64,000 nt of DNA. Source: Lycocorax pyrrhopterus obiensis. Its lineage: Eukaryota > Chordata > Aves > Passeriformes > Paradisaeidae. Where the stretch lies: contig JACSVZ010000007.1 of assembly GCA_014706295.1 (NCBI GenBank), positions 7,866,808 to 7,930,807 of the forward strand, read 5' to 3'. How positions within the stretch are numbered: the first letter of the stretch is position 1; each line of letters begins with the position of its first letter. A program made the position numbers and the translations under genes. The notes beneath the pieces were generated by a model, which was not told where the DNA came from, ran no database searches, and saw nothing but the letters and a program-made list of their open reading frames with translations. This document shows, piece by piece, positions 36,691 to 49,700 of the stretch.

Positions 36691-39600
36691 TGCTACATCC
36701 TCCTTCAACACAAACTGTCTGCCCTCTCCCTCTGTCCTGAAGGACACAGATCAAGTGTGAGGCAAACAGGAGATGGAAGCACACCAGGGAATGGTTTTTT
36801 GCCCAAGGACTGATGCACACCCCAACCTTAATGTGGGCCCTGCTATGTTCATATGTTTAGAAAACCAAGCTGGCCCACTGCTGCCCACTGTCCCCTCTAA
36901 GACCTTTGAGCAGGTCAACTCCTCACAAAATCTGAGAAGTCTGACCTGAAACCCAGAGTGGTTTTTGGGAAACCTGCCAAAGACTTTGCAGAACTCAGAA
37001 TCTGGTCCCTTCTCTGCGCATGACTTGGGCTGTTGTACATCACGGCTAAGGCACTAAGGAGCTGGAAGCACAGCTTAGTAAAAGCTCTTGGAGGGACAGA
37101 CTGACCCATATTAATTAGTAGCTACTCAATGATGAAAGGAAATTGAAACCATTTCCAAGGCAGTGCCTCTGGATTCAGGCTTGATGAAGGAAATGAAGAC
37201 TCTGCTGTGGGTAGAAAATTGGGCAAAAGACACAAGAGCTTTGCTAGGGCCCAAGCGCTTGTCAAGAGGTTTGTGGTGGACATGGCTGTGCAGGAGATGC
37301 ATAGTCATGTGGAGCTTTACCTTGCCCTGGGAACACAAGGGAACTGTGGGTGGCGCTGCCTTGGTTTTCCAAGCTGGCACAGTCTCTTGTGAGGGTGGAG
37401 TGATATCCCATTTTTGGCTGGGCTAGTGGCCACGGGGACGAGGTTAGCCCAGGAATTGGGTTGAGTCAGGGAATCACTGTTCATGGAAACACTTTGTCCA
37501 GCACTGGTGCATTATCCTGTTCATGTGGTGGTCATGTCTCTGGCCTCAAGGAGACTGCACACTATGCTAATGCCAAGGTTCAGGTTAAAACAGAGACCAT
37601 TATCCCAAACTCCAAGGCCAGGTTCTGTGTGCAGTGCAGGGTGAACACCAGGTGCAGCTGGGTCCATTGTGCTGCCCATGTCACGTTCAAACTGTCAAGG
37701 CTTAAGCCAAATGCTCACAAGGAGTTTCTCCAGACTTCTCCAGACCTTGCAGCCATGACATCCTATGTCCCTGCCATTCCTGGCAGTGTGGCCAAGCTCT
37801 TCCAGCAATGAGCAGTGCCATGAACAGGGGTGAAGATCCCTAAAATACCTTTGCCTTTTGCCCATGTCCCTGGAGAGCTGCATTTCCCTCCAGGGCAGTG
37901 TCAGCTGCTCCTGACCTCAATACAAAGAGCTGACATGTCTCAGCTGTCCTTTACCATGTCTGAGTGGCACAAATGACAAGCATCCACTTCTGCATCATCA
38001 TCTGAGATCAATGGGAATCCTCAGTGAACACTGCAGACAGAAACCCAGGGGCAAAAGGGCCCAGCCAAGGGAGCAGCATCTGCAGCTGCATTAATGGGGC
38101 AAAACAGGCTGGTTTGGGGACCTGCTTGTGCCCCTGGGACAGTCACAGGAGAAAACAAAACCCTATAAATGTGCCAAAATGTATGGGGTTATGAATATGC
38201 ACTTACCTTTGATTATTCCCAGCACTGTGGCCAGGAAGGGCTGCAGTAACACCACAGCTGTCCTCAGTAAAAAACTGTCAAAACCCCTGATTTTCTCAGA
38301 AGTGCAATGTCAATCTCAAGACTGGCACTGCCTTCCCATGAGGTCTGTGCCTACATCAGGCTAGGGCCAATCCTTCTGGACCATCACCGTGGCACCAGGG
38401 ATCCCAATACCAAGAAGTCTGCTTTTGGGAAGGAGAGGAGCCAGAGAAGGTCCCTAGTCTCCTGCTCTAGTGAGCAGGGTGTGCTGGATGCTTGCCATTT
38501 TGGGAGTCCTGCAGGACTTCAGGACACACTGAATCCTGTTCACAGGAACACCCCCACCTGGGTGGCTGCAGGACACCAGTCCTGCTCTCTCCAGCCGTTG
38601 GTGGCAGCGATTTCCCACATGCAGCAGCCTGACAGAGTACTTCAGGCAGCGAGTGTATCCTGCATCCATGTGCAACAGGAAGGACATCTGGAGAAACCAG
38701 CTTCATTACTCACTCAGCAATTTGTACACCACCCCTAGAGTTAATCCCTTTATTCTTTAAAATCACAGAAGACCTTTCATAGGTGGGATGGCCTAATTCT
38801 GAGCTCTCTTGTGCTCTGGCTGGTCCCATCTCTGAAGCTGCTCAGCCCAGTGGGCACATGGAGCGTACCCAGGTTGGCTCTGTGGTTTCTGCTTCAGGGA
38901 TCTGTCAGCTCTTGCTAACCTCGGGCAGCCGAGGAGCAGTCCCCGGGGTGGACAGCAGCTTTCTTCAGGAAAGCCTGGAAGCTGGAGGAATCAAGAAGAT
39001 ATAAAGGGGGTTTTGCTGCATTGCCCTGCTGCGGCTGCGCAGCACAGGGGCTCGGCTGACTATCCTTAAGCACAGCCTCCAGCTGCCTACTTGGAGCCCT
39101 TGTTTTGCACTTGGGGCAAAGTTTGCAGGAGATTTTTCTGGGGCAAAGGAAGGAAAGCAGGGCAATGACCTCTCAATTTTGTGCTCGTGACAGTGAAATA
39201 GTCCCTTTCTCTAATTGTGTGCTGCAAGGCCTTTCAGTTTTGGCACAAAGAACTATCTCTGACAGGAGTCTGCCATCTCCCTGCTCCAGGACAGCACTCA
39301 GCAGCTGGCCCAGAGTTTTGCCCCATATTTTATCAGTAAGACTCTGTCTCTCTGCCTTACACAAAGACTGAAGGAAACACTCTGATTCTTCAAAAAACAC
39401 AAACCTGCCTGCCCCGAGAAGCATTCCTGGCATCCTTTCATCGGCCCTTCGACCAGCAGGAACTGCTTTGGCGTGAAACCCTCCTTCCTCTTCCTTTTGC
39501 ACTCTGTGAAACTCCTCCAGAGCCACTCAGTACCATGCTGCCACTTTTCCCAAGTGCACTTCACCCAGCCTTATCCTGGCTCCTCTCCATTTTTTGCATG

Positions 39601-41420
39601 ACCGCTATCGAGTCAACAGATGGCACTCGGGAACTGCTGGGAGGATCTGAGATGCAGCTGCCAAAAGCCCACTGAAGGAGCTGAAGTCTGGCTGCTGTGG
39701 GAGGTTGTTTTTATATCATGTGTCAGGACTGCAGATAAGACACAGGGCTGAGTCTCAAGTCACGGCTGTGCGCAGCGATGTGCTGCCCAAGGCTCCTGAG
39801 CTGAACTAGCAATCCTTCTTCAGGCCTTGGATAGAGGAAGGGATGGGAACACAGTGTATCAAAGAAGAGTTCCTGGAGGCCTGGAGGCATCCTTCCCACC
39901 AAACGCAGAGCAAACTTCCCCACAATAAGCCAATTCCTCCTGCCTCCCTTGCCTCCCCCAGCTCTGGTCCTTCAAGCAACTGCACTGCAGGATAAAAAAG
40001 GGGTTGAGGTGTTTCCTCTGGCCAGGAGAAAGGTCAGCATATTCCCTAGACTGGGAGGAGGGACCAGGCAGGAGCCTTAAACAGGCTTTAGCTGGAGAGG
40101 CTCCTGGGAATCAAAGGGCTGCTGAGCCATTCGTTTTTAAATGGATCAATATACAATTAAAATGAAAACTACCAAAGACAGTTAAAGGATGTAATGGCAG
40201 CTGGGTCCTGCTTAAAAGCAGTAAGGATCATAGCTGCCTGTTGGTACTTCCCACAACGATACCAATCATGGCACAGCACAGAAACATCTCAGGATATGTA
40301 AAGCAGCCCTCTTCCCGTTTGGAACAAGACATCCCCTCTTTTCCCCTTCCATGTGCATCATCCCAGCCTGCAGGATCCTCAAGTCCTGTGGGTGAGTTCT
40401 GTGCATACCCATGTTTAATGCCACCTTGAAAAACCCATGATCTTGTCAGCTCTCCCAATATTTTCTGCTCCTGAAAACTTGTCATTCCAGTGTAAGACCT
40501 CTGAAGTGGTCATAGGCTGAGCAAATGAAAAATGAATCTGTCTACTTAGTTTCTCCCACTTGCAGACATGCTCAGCAGGGACAAATACAGGTTTGCTGAC
40601 CCTGTTCGCTACCCAGCCTTCAGATGTAGGACACAGGACCCAGCCTTGGAAGGGTGTGAGACTGTGGAAAGTGGCCGGGACAGCCAGTCAGGCAGGTTTT
40701 TTCATCTTTTATGGAAATGTAGTCCTTGGGGAAAGCGTGGAATGCTGCATACAGCAACTTGTTTGCCCTGTCATCAGCAGGGGCCCAGGGAGGTTCCCCA
40801 TTCCAGCCCATGGCTTCAGCCCAGATCTAGGAGGACACAGACAGCCCAGCAGCCTGGGCTCACAAGCTGCACATGAGCAGCCAGGAGCCAGCTTGCCCTT
40901 GACATGGTCACGTGCCCTTTATGAACTCCAAAAAGTCAAAATTATTCCATGTATGGCCTCTTTGGGGCTACATGAGTGGTAGTGACCCACTTTTGAGTCT
41001 GATGCAAGAAGAAACAAGTGGCAAATTTGGTGCCTCTCATCCCAGCCAAACTCCATTAAAGCCTAACAAACCATCTCATTTCCCTTTGCCAGCAGAACTC
41101 AAAAGCAAGCTCCAGAGACCAACCTTGGCTCCAGGGTCTGAACTGGACTGAAGACTCTCCATGGGCTCCAGCGGCGCCACTTCGCACAGATGCTGCATGG
41201 ATTTGGACTGGGCTCAGCAGGAAGACTGGCTTTTCTTGTGTGGAGGGTCACAGTGTGCAGCTGATTGGGAGGACAAACACAGGAAGGACCAGCCTGCACA
41301 AGGCTCAGAGGCACCTGGGAGGGAGGAGATGAAAAGGGGAGTCAAGGTGGCAATTAAATATTAAAGGACCAGTTCAACAATAATTAGTACTTGGGTGGAG
41401 GGAAGGGGTGGAGGTGCATG

Positions 41421-41892
41421 TGATGCCTGGAAAATAGAATAGATCTTTCCAACAATGTTAGAGTGAATATAAAAGCAAACCTTTACTTGAAAGCTTTCAG
41501 GTACACAATATGGCGAAAATCGCACGTGGTATAGTAATTCTACAATTTTTATAAGGTTAGTCAAGTAGTATATTTATCACATACTGTCCAATTAAAAGGT
41601 TAGTTGGTTAGGTAATAATTCCTGGAGTCCCCACTGGAAACAGTCCAGAGCTTTCTTTTGCCCCACTTTTGTTATGTCTGGTCCAGATTCTGGTTGGAAA
41701 ACAGAGCATCCTTGTAGTTGGTTCTCTTCTTGGAATAAGACTACACAATATTTAGGTTTATAAGGTTAGCTTATTGTTCCTAAAGGTAGGGAAGAAAGAT
41801 AGGAAAAATACTAGAAGCTACAGCCATGCTTTAGCAACCTACAAAGCTACAAATATATGAAAAATACAAAAAGCTAAAAATCTTAGGCATCA
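41421..41892 (-). mobile_element. Solo LTR of an endogenous retrovirus
   Basis: A 472-bp AT-rich segment bounded by the inverted repeats TGATGCC (41421-41427) and GGCATCA (41886-41892). It is flanked on both sides by CATG (41417-41420 and 41893-41896), a 4-bp target-site duplication. On the minus strand a TATA-like CCTTATAAAAA (about 41547-41557) precedes AGTAAA (41487-41482), which gives the orientation. No gag, pol or env sequence is adjacent, so it is a solo LTR left by recombination. The 4-bp duplication fits class I elements; the family name needs a repeat library. Confidence 0.82.
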
Positions 41893-44800
41893 CATGAAGC
41901 ACTTGCAGACTTGCTGGGCTGTGCCTGGCTGCTGAGTGCTTCACTCAACTGGCAGAAAGCTTCTGGAAGTGCAAATAATCCCTGCCCCGGCAGGATGGAA
42001 ATCACAATTCAAAAGGATGATACCTTTCTCTGGGCATCCATTTTGGGTCCCTGAGCGAGCTCCTGAGCCAGGTGATTCTCCCTTGGGAATGTAGATATTT
42101 TTCTGGCCCTTCTGACTTGATCTCTGCAGCAGGGCTGAGGTGTTGCTCAGGCCTGGGGACACTGTGCAGTCCAAATACATGCGATTAGGGTGGGCTACAA
42201 TACAGGGTTTAGAATTGGGTTAGTAAAAAGGAAAAGTTCCATTTCCTTTCTCGCTAGAATATTTTGTTTCCTTCAGTACCTTCAGAAGTAATTGATTAAA
42301 AACACTCTTCCTTTGCCCTGTCGTTATTGAAACCTTTTGATGAGGAAGGTTTGGAACACTTAAAAATGCCTTTTTTCTGGAAGCACCAGCTGAAATACTT
42401 GGAGCATTTCTGAAGGTCAGTTACTAACCAAAAAAAAAGCAGAAACATTTCAACAATATGAGAAGTGGAACCTTTCCACTCTGCTCATGTATCTGCTCTT
42501 GAGGCTAAAGAACTGGTTTTCATCCCCTCAAGGCTCTGATCCTCCTGAAATGAGCCATTTCGGCCAATTTCGTCTCCAAAATGTCAACTGGGCCATCTCT
42601 GGATGACACTGACTCGCTGGCACTGGTGCCACTGGGACCTTGTTTAGGCTGTGAAGATATTGCAACAGGCACAGTTAGTCAAGTTGTCGCATATCCCAGC
42701 ACCTTCTCTGGCCTTCCCCAGGCTGAGAACTTATGTCCCAGATCCTCATAGGAAGAATATTTATGTGCAAGGGATGAATTAGTCTGGGATATCTCAGGAT
42801 GCTCGGAGGGAACTGGCTCGCTGTCAGTCACGCTGGGAAATGGTGTGAACATATGGGCGGCTTCAGAGCGAATGTGGCTGCGCTCCCAGCACACAGCACC
42901 GGGGAAAATGGGACAATATTGCTACAGTGAGACTTCCCCTGCCAAGACAAAGCTGAATTGGGTCTCCATGGGCCTCCTGCCCCTTCAAACACACTGCAAA
43001 TTCAGCACATCTCTTATTTGCTTCAGTTTGCAATGTACCGGTGCCCAGAAACATGACTGCCATATGCCTGCAACCTTCTCAGCCCTGGTATTGGGTCAAC
43101 AGCTATTCACGGGTTTCCAGAACTGCAGGAGCCTCACAGAACTCTGAGAAAGAGAGAAGGGCCCTGCATGGATTTCTCTGTGCTGTGCTGCATGTGGGTC
43201 ATGTTCCAGCACACACCCCGGGCAGAAATAACGACTGACAATCAAAAACGGCCTGTGAGCCTGATTCCTGAGCCCCTTTCAACCTCATGCCTTAAACTGG
43301 TGCATACTGGTGAGGATGCTTCTTATTGATACAGACAACTGCACAAATTTTGGAAGGTGATGGCTCCTCCAAGCCCATCCCAGTACAGAGCGGTCACAAA
43401 TGGCACTGAACAAATAGGCACTAAATCTTATTCTTTTAGGTAGTTATACTCCTAAAAATTCAAAATTTTGTTGCACCTATGAACCAGTAAAAGGCCATCA
43501 TGGGCCAGGAGCAAGGAGGAAAAAGGTGGGCTCTGTGGAGTGCAAACATCTGCAGAGACACATGTCCTTCTGTGCACAATGAAATTGCTTATGCTGTCCT
43601 GCTGGGACAGCAGCAAATCAAACTGGCTGTGTAGAGGAGACCCAACATCCATCTGGGCCCTTCTCTTCAGGCACCCAGCAACAATGGCTTGGTGTAAAAT
43701 GTAAACGTTCAGACTAACAGCTCTGACTCAGGTCCTGGCACTCAAACCATGACTTTATATCTCTAAATTAACCCCTCCTGAAGTTGCAGAGGGTGGGCAA
43801 CTACATTCACCTGTAAAATAAGCTCTGCACAGTGAAGTGACTGGGGCTCAGCTGGCTAATGCAGCACTGTCCCTGCCAGAGAGCTGTTCTCTGGCTAAGA
43901 AAGCAATTTCAGTGGCTGAGACAATGGGAGGTTTATGCAGCAGGAGCAGCCAGGACTGCTGCTGTACCCACGGAAATATTCCAGCACAGGAGGTGTCTGG
44001 CACACTGTCACTGGCTTCGAGCAGCAGAAATACCCTGGCTCCTTCATTGCTCCAGTGAGCAGTGACAGACCAGGGTTCATAAGCTGGCTGCAGATCCACG
44101 AGCCATTGCACATTGCCTGGAAACCAGCAGTCTGCTGCAATCTGAGGCAGGTGCGCAGTGATACCCAGCCTTGCTTTGGCCATGGTGACTTCAAGGGCTT
44201 GGGTGTCCATGAAACTCATGACATGGGTTGTTTTGCACTGTCCAAAACATCATAGTGGTGTCACCACTGCAAGCTGTCAGCTTTGAGCGTGGTTTCCCTG
44301 AGATGCAGGGTAGCATTGCATGCAGAGAGGCAGGGATGCATCCCAATCCAAAGAGACTGATCTGGACCACTTGGCCTCCATCCTGCTGACTCACCCATCG
44401 TGGTTTGCCAGGCACTGTGAAAGAAAGAGTTCCTCTGGATGAAGGATGGTCTCATCTTGATGGAATTGTCTTGTGGGAAGCATTTATGTTTCTAAAACAG
44501 TTTGGGAGCCCCATTTGCTTGTCCTTCCTGCTCACCCTTGGGTTGTTTCTGTAAGGAGAGGAAATATTGGGATCAGCACATGCCTCCCCTAGAATGACAC
44601 TGAGATCTGCCCCACCACTCTCAAACTGGCCAAGCACACGGAGGTCACAGAGTGGCAATATTCCAAATGGCACAACGCATTAAGGAGAGCATCAGCTTCC
44701 GGCTGATGGCAGAGGCAGCTCCTCCTCTGCTGCACTGCAGGGGCAAAAGCCAGCAGGTTTTGAAGTAAGAGACAACTGGATTCCCAGAGTTTGGCCACCA

Positions 44801-45660
44801 CAGCCGGTCCTTCCCAGCCCTGGCCGTGCAGCAGCAGCCTCAGGAGGGATGCGGGCAGCCCTGCTGCCTGCCTCAGGCAGTGCTTTGCAGCCAGCTGGGA
44901 GCACAAGCCCTGCTGTAGCCCCTGGCTAAGGGCAATGAAAAATAATTAATCAGTGTGTTGAATACCTTGCAGCAGTACGGAGGAAACCTGCCAAGCTGTG
45001 GGAGTGAGGAAGCGTGATCACCCCCACTTCCCAGACAAGGAGTTCACACCTCGGGCTGAGCCAAACTAAAGCTGTAAGATGTGCTTGTCTGTCAGAAGCA
45101 GTGGGATGTTTGTAATCCAGCTGATTCCCACCATCCTTGCAGCTCCCGTGGCTCTATTATTATCATTACTGTTGCAAGAATTATTATTTAGCATTGGGAA
45201 GAATGAAAAGGAAGTATCACCCATGTCCTTGTCACCACATTAATGCCAGCCAATCGTTTCATCAGATACCAGGTTTCAGTCTTTCCTGCTGGGCCACACA
45301 ATACGAGCTGCTCTAGAGCTGCTCCTTGCAGTGGATCTGATCCTACCAGGCAAATGACATTTCTGTGGCTAAGGCTCAGAACAGCAGGCTGGTCCCCCGT
45401 GGCCCAGCCCAGCAGGGAGCACCACGCTGGGCCAGCGGTGCTGCCAGTAGCCTGTCCTTGAAACTCCCTCCTGCAGGATTTGGAGAGGTGTCAGTCTTCG
45501 GTGAGAGTCACCCACCCTGGCATTAGGAAAAGCTTTTTGTTCTTTAAACTGCCTCAGGCATTTAAGTCATTAAGGCAGGAAGGGCTTACTCTAAGCAGCT
45601 AGAGGATTAGTGGGAGTTATAGGATACTCTCCACTCTAATACTCTCCCTTTTTGCTTCAG

Positions 45661-46011
45661 CTGTTCTGTATGTGTGAAGCAAAGAGGATGCCACCCTCAT
45701 GAGAAAGAAGGTCATGGCCGCTGTGAGGTCCACAGACATGGCCACAAGGAAGGAGAAGGTCACAGCCATTCCCACAGCCACACAAAGGATGATGACAAGG
45801 GAGAGGAGGTCGCTGCCACTCCCATGGCCATACACGCAGCCATGAGAAAGCCCCAAGCCCTTCCTACACAAGTCAATGGCATGGTCATTGGTATGAGAGC
45901 GGCTACAGACGGAGCATCCACCTTCCACAAGCTCTGTGGGAAGCTATCCTCATGCACAAAGGGACACATGTAGCTACCACCCAGCTCAGAGCAATGTCGT
46001 GGTATGCGTAG
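45661..46011 (+). pseudogene. Histidine-rich frame at the PHGR1 position, apparently frameshifted
   Basis: After an acceptor-like CCCTTTTTGCTTCAG ending at 45660, one frame reads CHPHEKEGHGRC, HRHGHKEGEGHSHSHSHT and then DDDKG. At about 45790-45808 the His-rich character moves to another frame (GRCHSHGHTRSHEK, later QWHGHW), which is open to TAG at 46009-46011. The first frame stays open to 45973 but loses its His pattern. A stop (45790-45792) blocks the second frame upstream, so a small indel is the simplest reading. Human PHGR1, a short His/Gly/Pro-rich gut protein, lies in this interval and orientation. Homology is inferred from position and composition only. An intact fast-evolving gene is the alternative. 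Confidence 0.4.
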
Positions 46012-46440
46012 ACAAGGACAGAAGGATCCTGCAAGGAGGTGGACATGCCTGACCTCCCTGTGCTCTCCATGCTTTCAACTTAGTTGTTTCAAACCTACCA
46101 TCTATTTCAAAAAATCATTTACTTATTTAATGCTGCTAAAAACCAACACTTCAAAACGCTGCCCTGCACCTGCCACACAGGGCCAGGAGCGCTTCTGGGA
46201 GCATTCCCAGCCCGGGCCAAGCAAGAGCACAACTGCGGGGATGAGCGACTTGTCACCCAAAGGATGCCCGGTGCCCCGAGCTCCTGTTCCGCAACCACAG
46301 GCTCAGCCCCATACCCGACAGCCAGGCTGGCCCCGGGGCTCACAGTTCCCCCCGCAGCGCTCCCGGTGCTGGCGGCTGCGCCCCCGTGCCCGCCCCGCGC
46401 CGGGCCCGCCTCCGCCTCCGCGGCCGCGCAAGCGCCGCGC

Positions 46441-46612
46441 CGAGCCGGGCAGAGCCCAGCCGGGCAGAGCCGCGCCGCGCCGCGCCGCGCCGAGCCGAGC
46501 CGAGCCGAGCCGAGCCGAGCCGAGCTGAGGCGGGCAAAGCGGCGCCGAGCCGGGCAGAGCCGCGCCGCGCCCAGCCCAGCCGGGCAGAGCAGGGTCGGGC
46601 AGAGCCGGGACG
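46441..46612 (+). repeat. GC-rich pentamer tandem repeat
   Basis: Units of CGCGC (46471-46490) and CGAGC (46491-46525), flanked by CGGGC/AGAGC variants. It ends about 80 bases upstream of the DISP2 ATG, so part may be transcribed as 5'UTR. Such repeats are often length-variable and poorly assembled. Confidence 0.85.
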
Positions 46613-46691
46613 CGCTGGGGCGCTACCGCCGCCGCCGCCACTCCGGAGCGTTCAGCACCGCGGGAACGGACAGCGCCCGCCGCCACCGGCC

Positions 46692-46771
46692 ATGGAGGCC
46701 GCGCCCTCCCCGGCGCCCCGGGAGCCGCGGCCCGAGGGGACGCGCCGCGGTCGCGACCCCGCCTCGCCCAG
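46692..46771 (+). CDS. DISP2: DISP2 coding exon 1
   Basis: Starts at ATG in the context ACCGGCCATGG and codes MEAAPSPAPREPRPEGTRR..., Pro/Arg-rich and disordered. The donor is CCCAG|GTAGGA, leaving phase 2, which matches exon 2. Human DISP2 has a longer but similarly low-complexity start. Confidence 0.85.
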
Positions 46772-49700
46772 GTAGGAGCTGCGGGGTCGGGACAGGGGCG
46801 CGGAGCCGGTGCCCCGGCGGGTGGGAACTGCCGTCCTGCCGCCACCTGCAGCTCTGTGTGTGGAAGTGGTCGGTGTCACCGGGTTTTCCTGGGACCAGGG
46901 CCCCCCAGTCCCGCCGAGGTGTGTCCCGTCGTCCTACCGGGGGTGCAGACAGAATCCCTCGCTGCCTGCCCAGCTGCCCACCCGCGATTCGGGCTCTGGC
47001 GGTGTGCGCTGCCCAACCGGGGCCCTGGTTGCTCCTGCCCCGGGGCCAGGAAAAACATGCAGAGCCAATTGTGCCGGGGGGCTTCCCGGTTTGGTCTCCC
47101 GAGCAGGTTTCTATCCTGCAACATGGTGTGCTCTCCCTTCTGCAGCAACGGGAGAGCTATCGTCGGTAAGCTCAGTGTGTTTCAGACAGAGCCTTATTGC
47201 ACTCAGCTGTGGGCAAACATGGGTTTCAGTCCAAAGATCTCCATAAATCCCCGCATCCCTCATCATGTCCCCCTGTGCCATATGCTCTCTTACCTGGTGT
47301 CTTAAGCCAGGTTGGCAGCCACAATCATCAACATTTTCTGGAAACATCAACAGCCCATAATCATGGGCAAGGAGCCATCCCATATTCACGAGCATTTGTT
47401 AGACATGGGCAACAGACCTGAGCTCTTCAGATTCTGTTTGACTAGAGCACACCCCGAGGTCAGCAGCACACAAATCCCTTTTGAAAGCCCAAGGGTTTCA
47501 TTTCTGTCTGGTACAGGATATTCACGCTGAGAGAGCCCCACCCACCCGGGGGCACTGACAGGGCACTCACTGCTCATCAGACAGCTCTGATGTCCTCGGC
47601 CAGAGGCTGCCGTGCCTGTGGGTCTCAGTGTTCAGTGACTCTCACACAGTCCAGCCCTAGTTTAGACCTTGCACATTCAGTGGGGGCCGAGCTGTCGCTG
47701 GAGCCATTTTCTTTGCTTGTCTGAGTACTCCTTCGCCATTCAGACAGGTCTCGAAATGAACACTGCAGCCTGTGAGAGGTAAGTTACAGAGAGTTAAGCC
47801 ACCTGACAAAGGTGTATTTCGAGCTTCACCCATGCCGCTCACTCAGTTTTAGCTCTGTGGTCCCCACCCTCTGCCCTAGCCAAGGCTCTTCATCATCAAT
47901 GCTCACCTCATCAGCAGAAAAACACAGATGTTAGAAAACACTACCTTCCTCCTGGCCTCTTTCAGTCTGGGACACCAAGGTGGGGATTTTCTTTTCCTTT
48001 CCCTTTTCATTTCACTCCTTTTTTTCTTCAAAACGAGGCTTAGCAAACATGATTTTCCCAATGCAGACAGAGCTGTTCTGGCACTGAAGGCTGGGTGGGA
48101 ACCTTGAGCCCTCCATGTCTGGCTCTATCCCAGCACACACACCTGTACCCACGGCAGCAGCAGCAGCTGCCTGGGGTAAAGGTAAGGCTGTTCTCACAAG
48201 TCAATGAAAAGGATTATAAAACAAAACTTTTCCTGGCAGACTATGTGGGAAGCAGAGTTTTGCAGTCTCATTAATTTTTCATGATGATTTAACATACTCA
48301 GGAGTCTCACTAACAAAAAGACTGTAGGTCTTCTCAAGGGTATGCACGATCCTGCTGCTAGACTGAAAAAGCAAAACAAAAGAACTCCACAGGAATTGTT
48401 CATTGCACAAGGATTTGCCGCAGCCAAAGGAGGAGATGGATTGCTCAGGAGTGCCTGTCTCTCCCTGTCAGGGAGACAGGGAGCTAGATAACGAGGTGAC
48501 AGTGAAATGCAATGAACCCTCCCCTAATCCCAGGGAAAGGGCACTCTTATCTCCTTAGAAAATACAAGGAAAAAAGCTCTTTTTCTCAAGAGCTCCACTT
48601 CAGTTTTGCTGGTGGTATGTTCAAAGAGAAATTTAAATTCCATTATAAAAGCACATTCTTAAAAAGTCATTTACAGCTCTCCAGGAAAAAGCTATTAGTC
48701 TAGATGGAAGCTGACCTTTAGCACATGGATTTAATCCAGAAAGAATTCATATTTCTTTTTCATTTGGGAACACTTGTGCAGTTGATATGCAAGCAAAACT
48801 TTGCTAGAGGAAGAAAAAAAAGGGGAAAGAAAATAAAACTAGCTTCTTTTTTTTAATGAATGAAATTTTGTGGCACTTAATGTCTAATTGAGCAAAGGTT
48901 CTTGATGAAAAAGGGCTCCAGTTGTAGGCAAGGTACAGACTTCTGCAATTTTTCTCCTTGTTTTTATTCCCCCTTAAGATTCCTCTGTCAACAGGAGAAG
49001 TTGTAGTTTGAGTCAGGCATCAGACAGCTCCATTCACTCAGTAGGTGTTTCCCATCTTTCATATGCAAAGTGCTTCTTTCTTGATCCTCTCTTTAGTATG
49101 CAAAGGGGTAGATGATCTATTAAAAAAAAAAAAGCAGTGCTTATAGAAATGGGCTTGGGGACAAGGGTGGAATTCGGCAGACCAAGAAAGGAGCCATTCC
49201 TGCAAAAGGCTGAATATTTTTGGCCCATTTCCCTCTCAGAACCACATGTGGTCTCCTGCTTCGTGGCTTGGGGGGGACAGCAAGACCAGGGAGTGCCAAA
49301 AACTGTAGTGGCTTAGGAAAAGGAAGGCGACCATATGCTACTATTTCCCTGCCTGCAAAGCTTCCTTCATCCCAGCTCGGCTCTGTGTGCTGCAGAATGA
49401 AACCATCCCAAGGGGAATGTGCTGGGAGCAGGCAGCCAACATGGCATGTTCCCAGTAAACTTTGCTGGGGCCAAGTGAGCAGGTAAAGCCTAAAGCCAGG
49501 TCCTGCAGCCATCCTCTGTGGGGCAAAAGGATGCTGGTATCTGGAAGAGGGAGATACTCTGTGCCAGGGGGTTGGACTCACAGCATACAGCCCTTGGCTC
49601 CTGTCACAGACCCTGTATCCCACCAGTGCTCCACATCCCTGCAGACGTGGAATGGCAGAAAGCTGTCTCCTTAGAAATCCTGACCCTCTCTTTCCTGTTC

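Larger units (their letters stand above)
35591..45660. other. Intergenic DNA between CCDC9B and DISP2
   Basis: Divergent spacer between the two promoters. It holds a CR1 copy (36304-36690) and a solo LTR (41421-41892). A TATAAAGG near 39000 is a possible core-promoter match with no exon I can attach. Open frames here (up to about 170 codons) have no domains or matching splice sites. Confidence 0.55.
46340..46830 (+). promoter_or_regulatory. DISP2: CpG island and promoter/5'UTR of DISP2
   Basis: Extremely GC- and CpG-rich, spanning the first coding exon. Its core (46441-46612) is a degenerate pentamer repeat. No TATA box is seen. The start site is probably inside or just after the repeat. Confidence 0.7.

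Noticed and set aside
38995..39010. TATAAAGG as promoter of a new gene
   Set aside because: An isolated match. I could not find an initiator, a donor or an exon downstream that links to the His-rich sequence.
46084..47169. 361-codon plus-strand frame across the DISP2 CpG island
   Set aside because: It is open only because GC-rich repeats lack stops. It reads RAEPSRAEPSR-type repeats, crosses the real DISP2 exon 1 and its donor in another frame, and has no domain.
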